Positions 34,942 through 45,452 of a stretch of 64,000 nt of DNA are shown here, in pieces (within the stretch, counting starts at the first letter, position 1; the number at the start of each line of letters is the position of its first letter). The DNA is taken from the NCBI GenBank assembly GCA_015832175.1, contig WJXW01000002.1:2294001-2358000 (forward strand), in the 5' to 3' direction. A program made the position numbers and the translations under genes. The stretch comes from Paraphaeosphaeria minitans. Lineage: Eukaryota > Ascomycota > Dothideomycetes > Pleosporales > Didymosphaeriaceae. The notes beneath the pieces were generated by a model. It was not told the origin of the DNA and made no database searches. It was given only the letters and a program-made list of their open reading frames with translations.

Positions 34942-37556
34942 ATGTTACTCTCTGGTCTTCTTTTCGGGTTGTTCCTAGGATTTGCTTCCGGTGAAGATGG
35001 ATCACCGGCATGGCTCCGCTATGCCCCACCTCCCCATGCTAGCAGCCACAGCTCCCTCCCTTCATCCATCATCACCTTGAACAGCACTAGAGGCAGCCCA
35101 TTGTCCACTGTACAGCAGGAGCTTTACCGGGGTATCCAGGGCATCTTTGGGAAAACACTTAGCCAGGGAAACCCCCCAAATCAGCATGGAACTATCATAG
35201 TTGGGACGGCTCAGGCATACCAAAAGAGCTATGGTGAATTTGACGAGGCAAAAAAAATTGAGGAAGATGGTTACTTCCTTAGTTCGGAAGGTAACCAGGT
35301 GCTAATACTCGGTCAGAACGAACGAGGCGCTCTATATGGGGCTTTCGACTACCTCTCGCGACTTGCTCAGGGAAAGCTGGACGCCATTTCGTATGTTTCG
35401 AACCCCCACGCGCCTATTCGATGGACCAACGAATGGGACAACATGGACGGGAGTATTGAGCGGGGATATGCGGGACCATCCATCTTCTTCGAAAATGGAT
35501 TCGTAACGAACAATGTGACGCGCGTCGCTGAATACGCACGCCTCCTGGCTTCTATTCGCATTAATGGAATGATCGTCAACAACGTCAACGCCAATGCAAC
35601 ACTCTTGAGCCCACGAAATATCAATGGCTTAGGACGATTAGCCGACGCGATGAGGCCATATGGAGTGCAATTAGGAATTTCGCTCAACTTTGCATCACCG
35701 CAGACTTTTGGGGGCCTGGGAACATTCGATCCATTGGATCCTGCAGTAGATGCTTGGTGGGCAAACATTACGAACCAGATCTATGCACGTGTCCCTGATA
35801 TGGCAGGTTACCTAGTTAAAGCCAATAGCGAGGGCCAACCCGGACCCTTGACGTACAATCGAACATTAGCGGACGGAGCGAACATGTTTGCTCGAGCAGC
35901 CAAACCGCATGGAGGTATCATCATGTTTCGAGCTTTTGTATACGACAATCACATCAACGAGAGTAACTGGAAGGCAGACCGGGCCAACGCTGCGGTGGAG
36001 TTTTTCCAGGACCTGGATGGCAAGTTCGACGATAATGTCGTACAGATCAAGTACGGTCCAATCGATTTCCAGGTTCGAGAACCTGCTTCACCACTGTTCT
36101 CAACCCTTCGAGACACGAGTACAGCTATTGAACTTCAAGTGACCCAGGAGTACCTTGGCCAACAAACGCATCTCGTGTACCTTGCACCTCTGTGGAAAGA
36201 GATTCTCGAATTGATATGAAAGCCGACAATGTGTCTTCCAAGGTGAAGGACATTGTTTCCGGTGAGCGGTTCAGGCGGCCACTTGGTGGATTGGCAGGGG
36301 TAGTGAACGTAGGCACGAACATGACATGGCTGGGGAGCCATCTGGCGATGTCGGTGAGTTTATTACTTTACGTGTTCAAGCATCTTCATCCTCCAGGGGC
36401 TGACCCTGCATCGGGACTGCGCTACTAAGTCTTTACTATGATATAGTACTAAATACTTCAGAATCTTTACGCTTACGGGTTACTGGCATGGGATCCCGCG
36501 CTTGGGGCGGAGGAGATGCTGCAAGATTGGATCCGATTGACCTTTGGCCACAATAAGAAAGTGATCGAAACAATTACCGACATGTTGATAAAATCTTGGC
36601 CTACTTACGAGAACTATACTGGAAATCTTGGCATCCAAACCCTCACGGACATTCTGTATACCCATTTCGGGCCTAATCCGGCAACCATGGACAATAACGG
36701 GTGGGGCCAGTGGACTAGGGCCGACAAATTCAGCATTGGCATGGACCGCACGGTCAAGAACGGAACTGGAAACGCTGGACAGTATTGCCCAGAAGTGGCG
36801 AACGTGTACGAGAACATCGAAACCACTCCTGACAAGTTGTTACTCTGGTTCCATCACGTCAACTACACGTATCGCCTCAAGTCGGGCAAGACTGTGATCC
36901 AGCACTTCTACGACTCACATTACAATGGTGCAGCGACTGCGCAAGACTCTGTGAAACAATGGAGTTCTCTGGAGGGTAGGATCGACAATGAACGCTTCGA
37001 GGACGTTCTGTTGAGACAGAAATTTCAAGCTGGACATGCGCTTGTATGGCGCGACTCCATCAACCAGTTTTACTATAATCTCTCCGAAATAAAGGACGAC
37101 GCTGGAAGAGTCGGAGACCATCCCTACCGGATTGAAGCCGAGGACAGGACTCTGGACGGTTACAAGTCGTATAGTGTGAACCCCTTCCATGCAGCCTCCG
37201 GCGCGAAGGCGATCGTCACTACATCGAACAAAACGGAAGGTACCGCGACAACGAAGGTAACGTTTGAGTCAGGAACATATGATATAGCGGTCAACTACTA
37301 TGATCTGATCGAGGGCAAGGCGCAATACGAGCTGCACTTGAACAACAAGACAATTGGCAGCTGGAGAGGTGATCTAGAGGACAGGCTGGGCCGCGCACCA
37401 TCTATATATCTCGACGGGCATTCGGCGACGCGAATCACGTTCACAAATATCACGGTGGTGAAGGGAGACGTGCTTGAAATATCAGGGCGACCAGATGGCG
37501 TGGTGCCAGCGCCAATCGATTATATTTCTTTTCTACCGCCGGGAACGGTCGACTAA
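34942..37556 (+). pseudogene. aguA: GH67 alpha-glucuronidase with a one-base frameshift
   Basis: Secreted enzyme that removes 4-O-methyl-glucuronic acid from xylan side chains. A signal peptide (MLLSGLLFGLFLGFASG) is followed by the full GH67 sequence. The expected catalytic residues lie in ANSEGQPGP (Glu297), KYGPIDFQV (Asp375) and TQEYLGQQTH (Glu403). After WKEILE (codon ending 36210) the frame runs to TGA at 36217-36219. The homologous continuation IDMKADNVSSKVKD is one base out of phase (ATG frame from 36213), so one base appears missing at about 36211-36212. It then continues to 36353, a 108-bp GT-AG intron (36354-36461) follows, and exon 36462-37556 ends the protein at 37556. Everything else is intact, so the lesion is recent or a sequence error. 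Several N-x-S/T sites fit secretion. Confidence 0.85.
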
Positions 37557-38552
37557 ATAGTCTGCTCGAAGAAAAAGCGCTTCTCGCCTTTCCTTCGTGA
37601 TCATGGGTCGTCTTGGCAAATCAAAATGTGTCCTGCGCAAATCCGACGCTCGCAGCCGGTTATTGATGCTTCTGCATCCCTTTCTATGCGGTCAGCTCGT
37701 GTGCTTGTGGTCCAGACAGTGCCCACACGGTAGGGCTGCGGAGTGGAGATTCGCAAATGATGGACGCTTGAGTGGCCTTGTTTGTTCTAGCCAAACCCCT
37801 TGGGTGGGTGTTGCAGGGCGAGGGCAGGGCCGATGCTGGCGGATGCGCGTGCATCCTCGAAGATGCGGGTCCGCTACCAATAGGTACTGGACACCAGCGC
37901 CCCATCATCCTGAACCTCGAGTTTGACGAGGCGGAACTTCGGACTGCGAGCATTCCACCAGGGGTGCATCGGACAAGTCGTGCTCAGGCTGCCTGCATGT
38001 CGGTGCTTTTCTGCCATTCATCGCGCTGGCAGGAGAACTTCGCCACGACCAGCCACAATGAGGCATGCAATCGGATTGTTTCACCTTTCAGCCCACGACA
38101 CCACAACGTCGAGTCTCCGTGGGCTTGACAATCACCGTCGGCTTCGTTTCAGGACGGTAATACTCATATAGCTCGAGCTTAAGCCCAGTACGGGACCATT
38201 CCACTGGCCCCTTTCAGCGCGAGGCGGCCGTCGGCGGCACTGGTGGAATCTATGCCTTGCATGGCGGCTCGTGCGCCACCATGTAGGTTGTAGGTACAGC
38301 AGCACAACTGTCTGCACTGCTGCGGCACGACTGCCTTCCCATTAGATAATCCCTCGTGCGTCGACGTCTCATCCCACATGTGTAAATTGCTGTCTTCTTA
38401 CCTTACCGTACATATTGACAGCTACGGCTGCGATCACGCGCGCGTCAGCCATCATCATTGCCCATCGCTCCCTCACGTCGACAACACGTCCACTTGCCCT
38501 CCTGATGCAGCACACGAAACCGAGAAGCGGCAAGTGAAGACCATCACGATAT
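37557..38552. other. Intergenic region
   Basis: The 3' flank of the GH67 gene and the promoter of the ankyrin gene. Overlapping short ORFs on both strands show no motif. Nothing else is recognised. Confidence 0.55.
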
Positions 38553-40386
38553 ATGCCCGGACACAGCACGGTTGCGGCACGATGCGCCGCTGTAGGGTCT
38601 GGCATTGCCCAGGTGCGTTACCCCTACCGTACGACATGTATTTTCGCTTTGTACCTGGGTACCGTATTGACAAGCGTGCTCGTAGATCATCACGGATACT
38701 ACGAGCATCGCGCGTGGCCTTCGCAACGCCAGACATGATATCAATGCTATCTGTGCCGATCTGCTTGCTATCAAGGTTGCTCTAGACATCGCTCGCGATG
38801 ACTTCTCCTCCCCAACCCCCCACCTGCCCACATTATTGCTCGAAGCCGCCTCCGGGTTTCTGGATTGCTGTTCGGCGGCGACGGAAGGGTGGCACAAACC
38901 TGTCGTCCGCCTCTCTGCGAGTCAAGATCGCACGGGACCTTGGCAGACCCTCAAAGTCGCGCACTTGACTGGCTTGAAAAATGATCTGGAAGCCGTACGA
39001 TGTGCGTTGGATCTTCTGCTTGATATGATCGACTTGTACGTGCGTGCGTGCCTCAGGTGGGAGGTCTCAAGCTAAATATAGAACAGATTTACCCTACCAA
39101 ACAACACGGCTTACAAGATAACCTCACCAAACAGGCAGTCCTTCTTCGATGACACTGACCCTGAGGTCTGGCAAGAATTTTTGGATCGAATTGACAGCGA
39201 TCAAGATCACATCGACAACATTACCCAAAGAAGGCTACCAGCACTTGGTGCTGCCTTGGACAAAGTTAGAGCGTGTGTTACGTTTCACTTGGAAGAATGC
39301 CTCTCACCGCAGGCATCACCAGAACGCCCGCAGCCGCCGACAGGCCGAATCGTCGCCCCTGTCTCCTTCGATCTCTCAGCAGCACAAAGAATCCGATACA
39401 AGAGCCTCCCTCCACTACCATCGCCAGTATCCGTCTCGAATGGGATTGGGGCCTGGATAGCGAACGTGGTGAACCAAGCTATTCAAGACCCCAGGGCTCC
39501 ACCTCCTTCTCTAGCGCTAACAGATCCACGTGAAAGCGTAGCAGAAACATTCTCTGATATAGCGTCATCGATAGACACTTTCTTCACCGAAAATTCTGCT
39601 ACTACGGGCATGCAGACGAACCTGGAAAGAATCGATTCTCCCCAACTAGCGATGAAAACACCCAAGATGCCTAAGGCGAAGAAGCAGAATGGTATATACA
39701 CCATTGCCTCGACTGTCATCAGTTCAGAAGAACGGTCAATCATCCACCACAGGCTCACAAACGACAAGATCGCCGTAGCAAAAGACACCAGACGCTGTCT
39801 CAGCAGAGATCAAAGGGCAGGACTGGACTGGATCCTTAAGAACATCTCCAAGACGACAACATCAGCTGAACTCGAGCAAATTCTCTGGGAGGGTGCAGAC
39901 CCCAATACCACCGACCTGCATTTCGGCACCGTCCTCATCCGCGCTGCCCACACCTTTACTACCCCCGTCCTCCGCCTCCTCGTTGAATACGGCGCAGACA
40001 TGACGCAGACCTCGCACTCCGTTTATTACTCCGCCATTCACGCCGCTGCCCTTGGATCACAGCTCTCCAACCTTCAGTGGATCGTCGAGGCCGGCATTTA
40101 TTTCGATACACCGAATCATCAGGGAGAGACGCCGCTGCACCTTGCAGTCAGGACTCCAGGTGGCTACCCGATGGCGAAGTGGCTGTTGGAGATGGGCGCG
40201 GATGTGAACAGGGAGGCGATGGATGGGACTACACCTTTCCAGATGGCGCTGGGACCCTCGAGGGTGGACAGTAGAGAGAGGAGCATGATGATTGAATTGT
40301 TGCTTGCGCAGGGAGCGGAAGGAGATATGAACAAGGACACTACGCAAAATAGGGAGAAGGGTTTGAGCGTTCTGGGTTTGATATGA
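38553..40386 (+). CDS. Ankyrin-repeat protein
   Basis: Model of three exons (38553-38612, 38686-39035, 39087-40386), 569 aa. The first exon is small (MPGHSTVAARCAAVGSGIAQ) and less certain; the others follow from frame and splice signals (GTACGT donor, ACAG acceptor). The N-terminal part (about 20-150) is helical (TTSIARGLRNARHDINAICA, LKNDLEAVRCALDLLLDMID), as in many fungal ankyrin and NACHT-type proteins. The C-terminal part carries about four ankyrin repeats: EGADPNTTDLHFGTVLIRAA, LRLLVEYGADMT, NHQGETPLHLAVRT, AKWLLEMGADVNREAMDG. No NACHT or kinase domain is present. Ankyrin repeats bind proteins; the partner is unknown. Confidence 0.8.
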
Positions 40387-41315
40387 GCAACACGTTGGCT
40401 CAAGGACCGATTACCAAAGTCGACACGCCGGACTACCCAGTCACTGACGTTACTACATACGGCTCAGTCGTGTGTGCGGCTCGGGGAAGGATGGGCTACC
40501 TCGACAACAGGTCAGATGACTGGCGCCCAACTATCATGGCGACCGCACGGAAAGGCCAGGTACAATATGTGGAGGCCAAGACGAAGGAAAACCCAATCGC
40601 GCTACGGCGAGATGTCGGTGCGCGTTATCAAACGATGACTGCGCCATCTCAGGTGCGAGCGCCAGATTATGTTCCATAACAGTCTTTTGATTATTGACCA
40701 GAACGAGCTGTATGGGGCACATCGATGGCTTCGCTCTAGAGCCTGATGTGGGGCGAACGGCCCGTGGCGAGAGAGGATGCCGCTGCGAGTGAACGAGATG
40801 GTTAAGGAGCAACCGAGGACGAAGCAACTCAATACCGTAGAGAGACTGGTTTGCACGAAGATATTGAAAATAGGTACCAAAATACGAAGAGCTGTTCCTC
40901 GTCATTGCCTTTCGTCGAGCGCGCCAGGCGACCGTGTTGGTTGAATTTGAAGGTTGCTCAGCAACCCCGTAATATATGGCTTCACCTGCCTTGAGCACGT
41001 CCCAAAAGCAGCGCAACAATACGCAGCTTCCAAAACCCCACGACGAGCAAATATTTGCTCCCATAAATCTCCACGTCAACTTTGATTCACACTGTCACCT
41101 ATAACTACACCCGCCACAGCGTGAACACCGACAAACCGCTACAACTTGTCTTCCGCGAACACTGTGCCACATCACAGCACGACTGCATCTGCACCCGCAA
41201 AAACGATACAGCAAAAAGTCTCACGAGCGCTCTCAGCGGGCAGACACTTTGCTGGCCACATTCTTCCAAAACGACCACCAGCGTCCCTGCACATAACCTA
41301 ACACAACCGCACACA
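40387..41315. other. Intergenic region
   Basis: Promoter and leader of the acidic protein gene. The reading frame is open upstream of the chosen ATG (41316) to about 41082, but that part has the composition of a leader. Confidence 0.5.
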
Positions 41316-42941
41316 ATGGACGCTTGTTACGGCAGGAACGTTTGCGGCTACAGCTGGGCCGACGACGAGGATGAGTTCGACTTGGAGCACCTCAAGGCCA
41401 CCGCCGCGAGCTTCGAGTACTACAGCAACTCTGCCTCAGGCTCAGATGAGGTAGCTTCAGACGGCGACAACGAGGGTGGAAACGGCAGCAGCTCTGCCAC
41501 TTCTGCTGAACACAGCGACGATGAGGACTGCGACTACGACGATCATGATATCCCGCCGCGCCCATCCACCCCTGAACCTTCCTTCCGCGGTGACGACGAC
41601 GAGCGCAAGTTCCCATCGCGCCCATCCACACCCGAGCCCGAGCTACCTGCAGACACCTCCGACTGGCACACGCAGCCTAGCGACGACGCTGCTACCACCC
41701 AGGCTCAAGCTCAAGCTCAAGCTGACGCCCGTCCCGGCAAGAAGCTTCCTGCTCCCCCTGAGTTCTACCTACAGACCCCATTCGAGCACGACCGTCCTCC
41801 GGGCTTGCCTCCCAACACACTCTACTACCTGGAGTACAGCGCGCCTTGGAAGCCAGCGTACGAAGAGCTGATGTGGGAAGGCTCACACTCGTACGCTGGC
41901 GCATACCTCAAAAATAAGGTGCAGCGTGGGGTTGATTGTCGCAAGACGATGATGCTTCACGGGTCGCCTTTGCGACAAGAGGTCAAGTACGAAGAAGAGG
42001 TTGAAGACTCCTGGCGCGAGGAGTACGAGCTTGAATTGGCCTTGCAGGAGGAATTCGAGCTCGAAGAGGCCTACCAAGAGGACTTTGAGCTTGAGGAGGA
42101 TACCTCGTGGGATGAAGCTGCAATGGTTGAGAAGTGGGAGATGAAGCAGACCAAGGAGAAGAACGTCAAGACGTTTGAGGTTTATAAAGACGAGGATGGT
42201 GTAAAGAAAGAGCTTGAAGAGGATATCGTGGATGGTGCAAGGGAGGAGAGCGATGTAGCTGCGGCATTCGCGACATCTCCTCCCACCATCCTCACCCCGA
42301 AAGACAACTTGGCGCAAGAGGCACAGAAGGCAGGAAACCTCGATTTGGTTTCCGCCAATGACAGCTACGAATCTAAGAAGCACGACTCAGTCCACGAAGG
42401 GCACGACACGGGACTGTTTCCAAACAACGAAAGCCTCTCACGTTCCACGACACCGGAGTCTTCGGCCATCGTGTCGACTGACGACGAAATCGACATGGTC
42501 AAGGATTCGCGATTTGTCCTGCTTTTGGACGAAGAAAACGCACCGGAAGTTGGCGATGAAGACGATATGCGAAATATGCTTTCGAGCACTGCCATGGAAG
42601 AGGAACAGAAGGACCAGATCAACACTTTCTCTTCCGCAGTGGGATCATCCTGGTCCGCAGCTCATGACACCACATGCGAGGATTCGCCTTCACACAAGCT
42701 GGTTTCGATTACGCCTATCACCCATGTAAAAGGGCTTAGGGGTCCCGTCTTGAAAGAATCTGCGTTTACCAAGGTCATTCGGTCAACCAATCTGCCCGAC
42801 ACACTTACCCAGGATAGGAAAGACGAAGACATCTCCCGTCGCCTTAAGACCCTCTGCCGTATCCGCCGCGCGAGCAAGAAACACTGTCGTGGGCTCGGAT
42901 CAGGCATACTATATGCCTTGGCGCACCTTCCTAGGTCTTGA
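41316..42941 (+). CDS. Unrecognised highly acidic protein
   Basis: Single exon, 541 aa, beginning MDACYGRNVCGYSWADDEDE. It is rich in Asp/Glu with two copies of a PSRPSTPEP-like motif (PPRPSTPEPSF, PSRPSTPEPEL), an Ala-Gln repeat (QAQAQAQA, about 129-136) and a segment of repeated acidic units (LQEEFELEEAYQEDFELEED, about 244-263). A short conserved-looking block (PPGLPPNTLYYLEYSAPWKP) separates two disordered halves. The C terminus turns basic (RRLKTLCRIRRASKKHCR). There is no signal peptide or membrane segment. The start was chosen at the first ATG with a CACAATGG context. The family is not recognised; the composition suggests an intracellular scaffold or a chromatin-associated protein, which is only inference. 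Confidence 0.7.
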   Translation: MDACYGRNVCGYSWADDEDEFDLEHLKATAASFEYYSNSASGSDEVASDGDNEGGNGSSSATSAEHSDDEDCDYDDHDIPPRPSTPEPSFRGDDDERKFPSRPSTPEPELPADTSDWHTQPSDDAATTQAQAQAQADARPGKKLPAPPEFYLQTPFEHDRPPGLPPNTLYYLEYSAPWKPAYEELMWEGSHSYAGAYLKNKVQRGVDCRKTMMLHGSPLRQEVKYEEEVEDSWREEYELELALQEEFELEEAYQEDFELEEDTSWDEAAMVEKWEMKQTKEKNVKTFEVYKDEDGVKKELEEDIVDGAREESDVAAAFATSPPTILTPKDNLAQEAQKAGNLDLVSANDSYESKKHDSVHEGHDTGLFPNNESLSRSTTPESSAIVSTDDEIDMVKDSRFVLLLDEENAPEVGDEDDMRNMLSSTAMEEEQKDQINTFSSAVGSSWSAAHDTTCEDSPSHKLVSITPITHVKGLRGPVLKESAFTKVIRSTNLPDTLTQDRKDEDISRRLKTLCRIRRASKKHCRGLGSGILYALAHLPRS

Positions 42942-43109
42942 AACATGTGCCATCTGCGCAGGACACTTCACGCAAGACACAATGATACCAAAACAACCAC
43001 TTGATCTTGCAACATACTCACCCTTATCTGATATATCCGGATTCTGTCCTGTTTCCCCTGGTGGATTAGAGCTCCAGTGCCTGACTCGCCACCAGGCCCG
43101 CGGAACCGC

Positions 43110-44741
43110 TCAAGGCTTCTCCACCCTCCGCTTCAAAACAACCCTATACTCCCTATCCGGCTTCAGTATCGTAAACTCCTTCGTCCCCAGCACCAACCCC
43201 GGCTCTTCCATTTCACCCTCGTACCTCACCGGCAAGCTCGCAATCATCTTGACCACGAATTGGTTCGCGACGTTGCGGCCGATGCACTGCCGACTGCCGA
43301 AGCCAAGCCCCAGGAAACACGTCTTCATCTCTGTTGTCACGTACGTCCAGCGGTCGGGCTGGAAAGAATTCGGGTCAGGATACACTGCGGCGTTGCGCCC
43401 GATGGTTGCGGCGGGAACTCCGACCGCGACACCGCCGGGGAGAAAGTAGTTGCAGATGACGGCGCCGCTTGGGGGCGTGTCGCGGGGCATTGCGTACCCG
43501 ATAGGTGGGTGGAGGCGCAGGCATTCGATCTCAGCATGCTCGATGAGGCGGATGGTGTTTACTTGCGTGTATGGCAGGGGTTTTCCGCTGTCTTTTTGTT
43601 GGGGGAACTCTGTGTCTAGTTCGTTTATGAGGCGTGTTTTGATTTCAGGGTTTTTGCAGAGGTAGTATATCATCCAGTTCATGGTTACACTTCCGGTGCT
43701 CGCGCCTGCGACCTTGGTGTTTGTTAATATAGTCTTTAGGTTTGACATGGTGGATGACTTGCATGAGTGATGATGTTTCGGCGCGCAGCTCGTCAAAGTC
43801 CATCCGCCTCCCTGTGTCGGGATCCACGGCCTCGATGAAGCGCTGCATGATGTCCTGTCGTTGCTTCCCGGTCTGCTCAGCCTGCGCGCGGTCGTTCCTG
43901 AAGCGCTGTTCCAGGGCATGGCGCGCATATTCCAGATACTCTACTCTCGCTTTCCACAAATGCTGAACGTACGGCAAAGGCACCCAGCTAAGCACCTTCT
44001 TACTATACTTCCCGAATGGGAGAATACCACTCAGATTCCCAAACCGCTGCGACAGCTCCACGAGCTTGGAGTACCTCGCCGGCGTCCCCACTTCCAGCAA
44101 GCCGAAGTTGTTTCCGAGTGCGAGCTCGCCCATCAAATCCATAGTAAAGAGCTCAAACCAGAAGTATATATCAAAAGGCTCGCCGGTTCGCGCGAACTCA
44201 TCCATGCGCTTCATGAATTTCTCAATGGTGAGGTCAACATACGGCTCGAAGAGCTGCAGACTCTGCGCGCTGAAGCCATGCGCTACCATCCTGCGCTTCA
44301 TGGCGTGGCGCTTCTTTGAGCGCGTGAAGAAGAGTGATTCGCCTGTTGTGGAGAAAGCGTCGTACCAGCTGGACTTCCCGAACTCTTCCTGGCCCTTTCC
44401 GTGCCCTGTGTTCTTGCATCAAGATTAAATCCGTTGGTGAAAACAGGTGTTCACGTACCGTATATAGCTTTCACAGCGTCAGGGTGATTGAACGACACAG
44501 CCTTTGGACCTGTCCGGACCGCGACGGCGCCTGGGTTTTGGTCAAATTGTGTGTTGACCCATTTCGTTCTTCGCTGCTCTTTGAGCGCGTTCACTTCTGG
44601 GATGGTGGAGATTCGGGTTAGCTATGGGCCTGGGAGTTTGCTCAATGGCGAAAAGCAGAGGTGATAGACAAGTTTGCATAACTGGTATGTGAGTACATAG
44701 AGGATAACGAAGGCAAGCACGGCCGTCTTTGGATCAACCAT
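43110..44741 (-). pseudogene. Cytochrome P450 with an in-frame nonsense codon
   Basis: Exons 44459-44741, 43759-44405 and 43110-43712 add up to 510 aa in a single consistent frame, apart from a TAG at codon 40 (44622-44624), directly after the proline hinge SPLSKLPGP. Translation resumes at once as LTRISTIPEVNALKEQ. The rest is a full microsomal P450: N-terminal anchor (about 6-28), helix I region (AGASTGSVTMNW), ExxR (EIECLRLHPP), PERF-like PDRW, and the heme loop FGSRQCIG with the axial cysteine. The helix I acid-Thr pair reads Ser-Thr instead of Asp/Glu-Thr. Introns are 53 and 46 bp, the second with a weak GTCATC donor. One C-to-T change (CAG to TAG) would explain the stop. It is divergent from an MFS pump gene. 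Confidence 0.85.
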
Positions 44742-45452
44742 CTTGTCTTGAAACTCGGTGCAGTTCAGGACAGTACTCAGGAATTGTCCGAGATAAGTGC
44801 CGAGGAAGTGGTAGGATGACAAATGTGTAGATCTAAGACGCAGTTGGTGTAGGAGCCCCACCGTTCAGTCTAACCGGTCAGTGTTGTTGATGAACGGTCA
44901 GCTTGGGGGAACTGCAAGTGAGATGCAAGAGGAAAGGACGTCTTGACGTTCACATCGCAAGAATCATCGATAGTGCGATGAAGCGAACATTAATGTCGAC
45001 TGCAGTGCTGATACAGCTTCGAGAACACTCTTTACAACAGTCGAGGAGATCTCGTCTCACCGGGAAGGATGCAGGATGCGACACCCCACATTTCCCCGCA
45101 CGCCTTTTCCGCTTACCTAGTGCGGGATCCTCATTCATGCACCGTTCGCAATTTAGTGAAGCAATCGTCGAGGCCGCCTATCAGTCCTTACATGAACGTA
45201 CCTACTTGGTGTTGCTGCAATTACGCCCCGCAGGATACCTAGCCTGGCGCCCAGTTGGCATGCATCAGAACACGTATATAGCCGTATCCCGGCGATGAAG
45301 CATTCTCCATTACATAATGTCTTCCTTCGACATAAACTCTTCTGACAGCTAGCATATCTACTCTTACAGCCAGCTCCTCAAATAGCTCGAATATTTAGAC
45401 GTTGTCGTAAAGCACAGGCCTCACCCGGACTTTCCAGGGCGCTTAAACAGCG
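44742..45452. promoter_or_regulatory. Divergent intergenic region between the P450 and MFS pump genes
   Basis: 711 bp separate the P450 start (44741, minus) from the MFS start (45453, plus). The promoters of both must lie here. No binding site was recognised with confidence. Confidence 0.5.
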
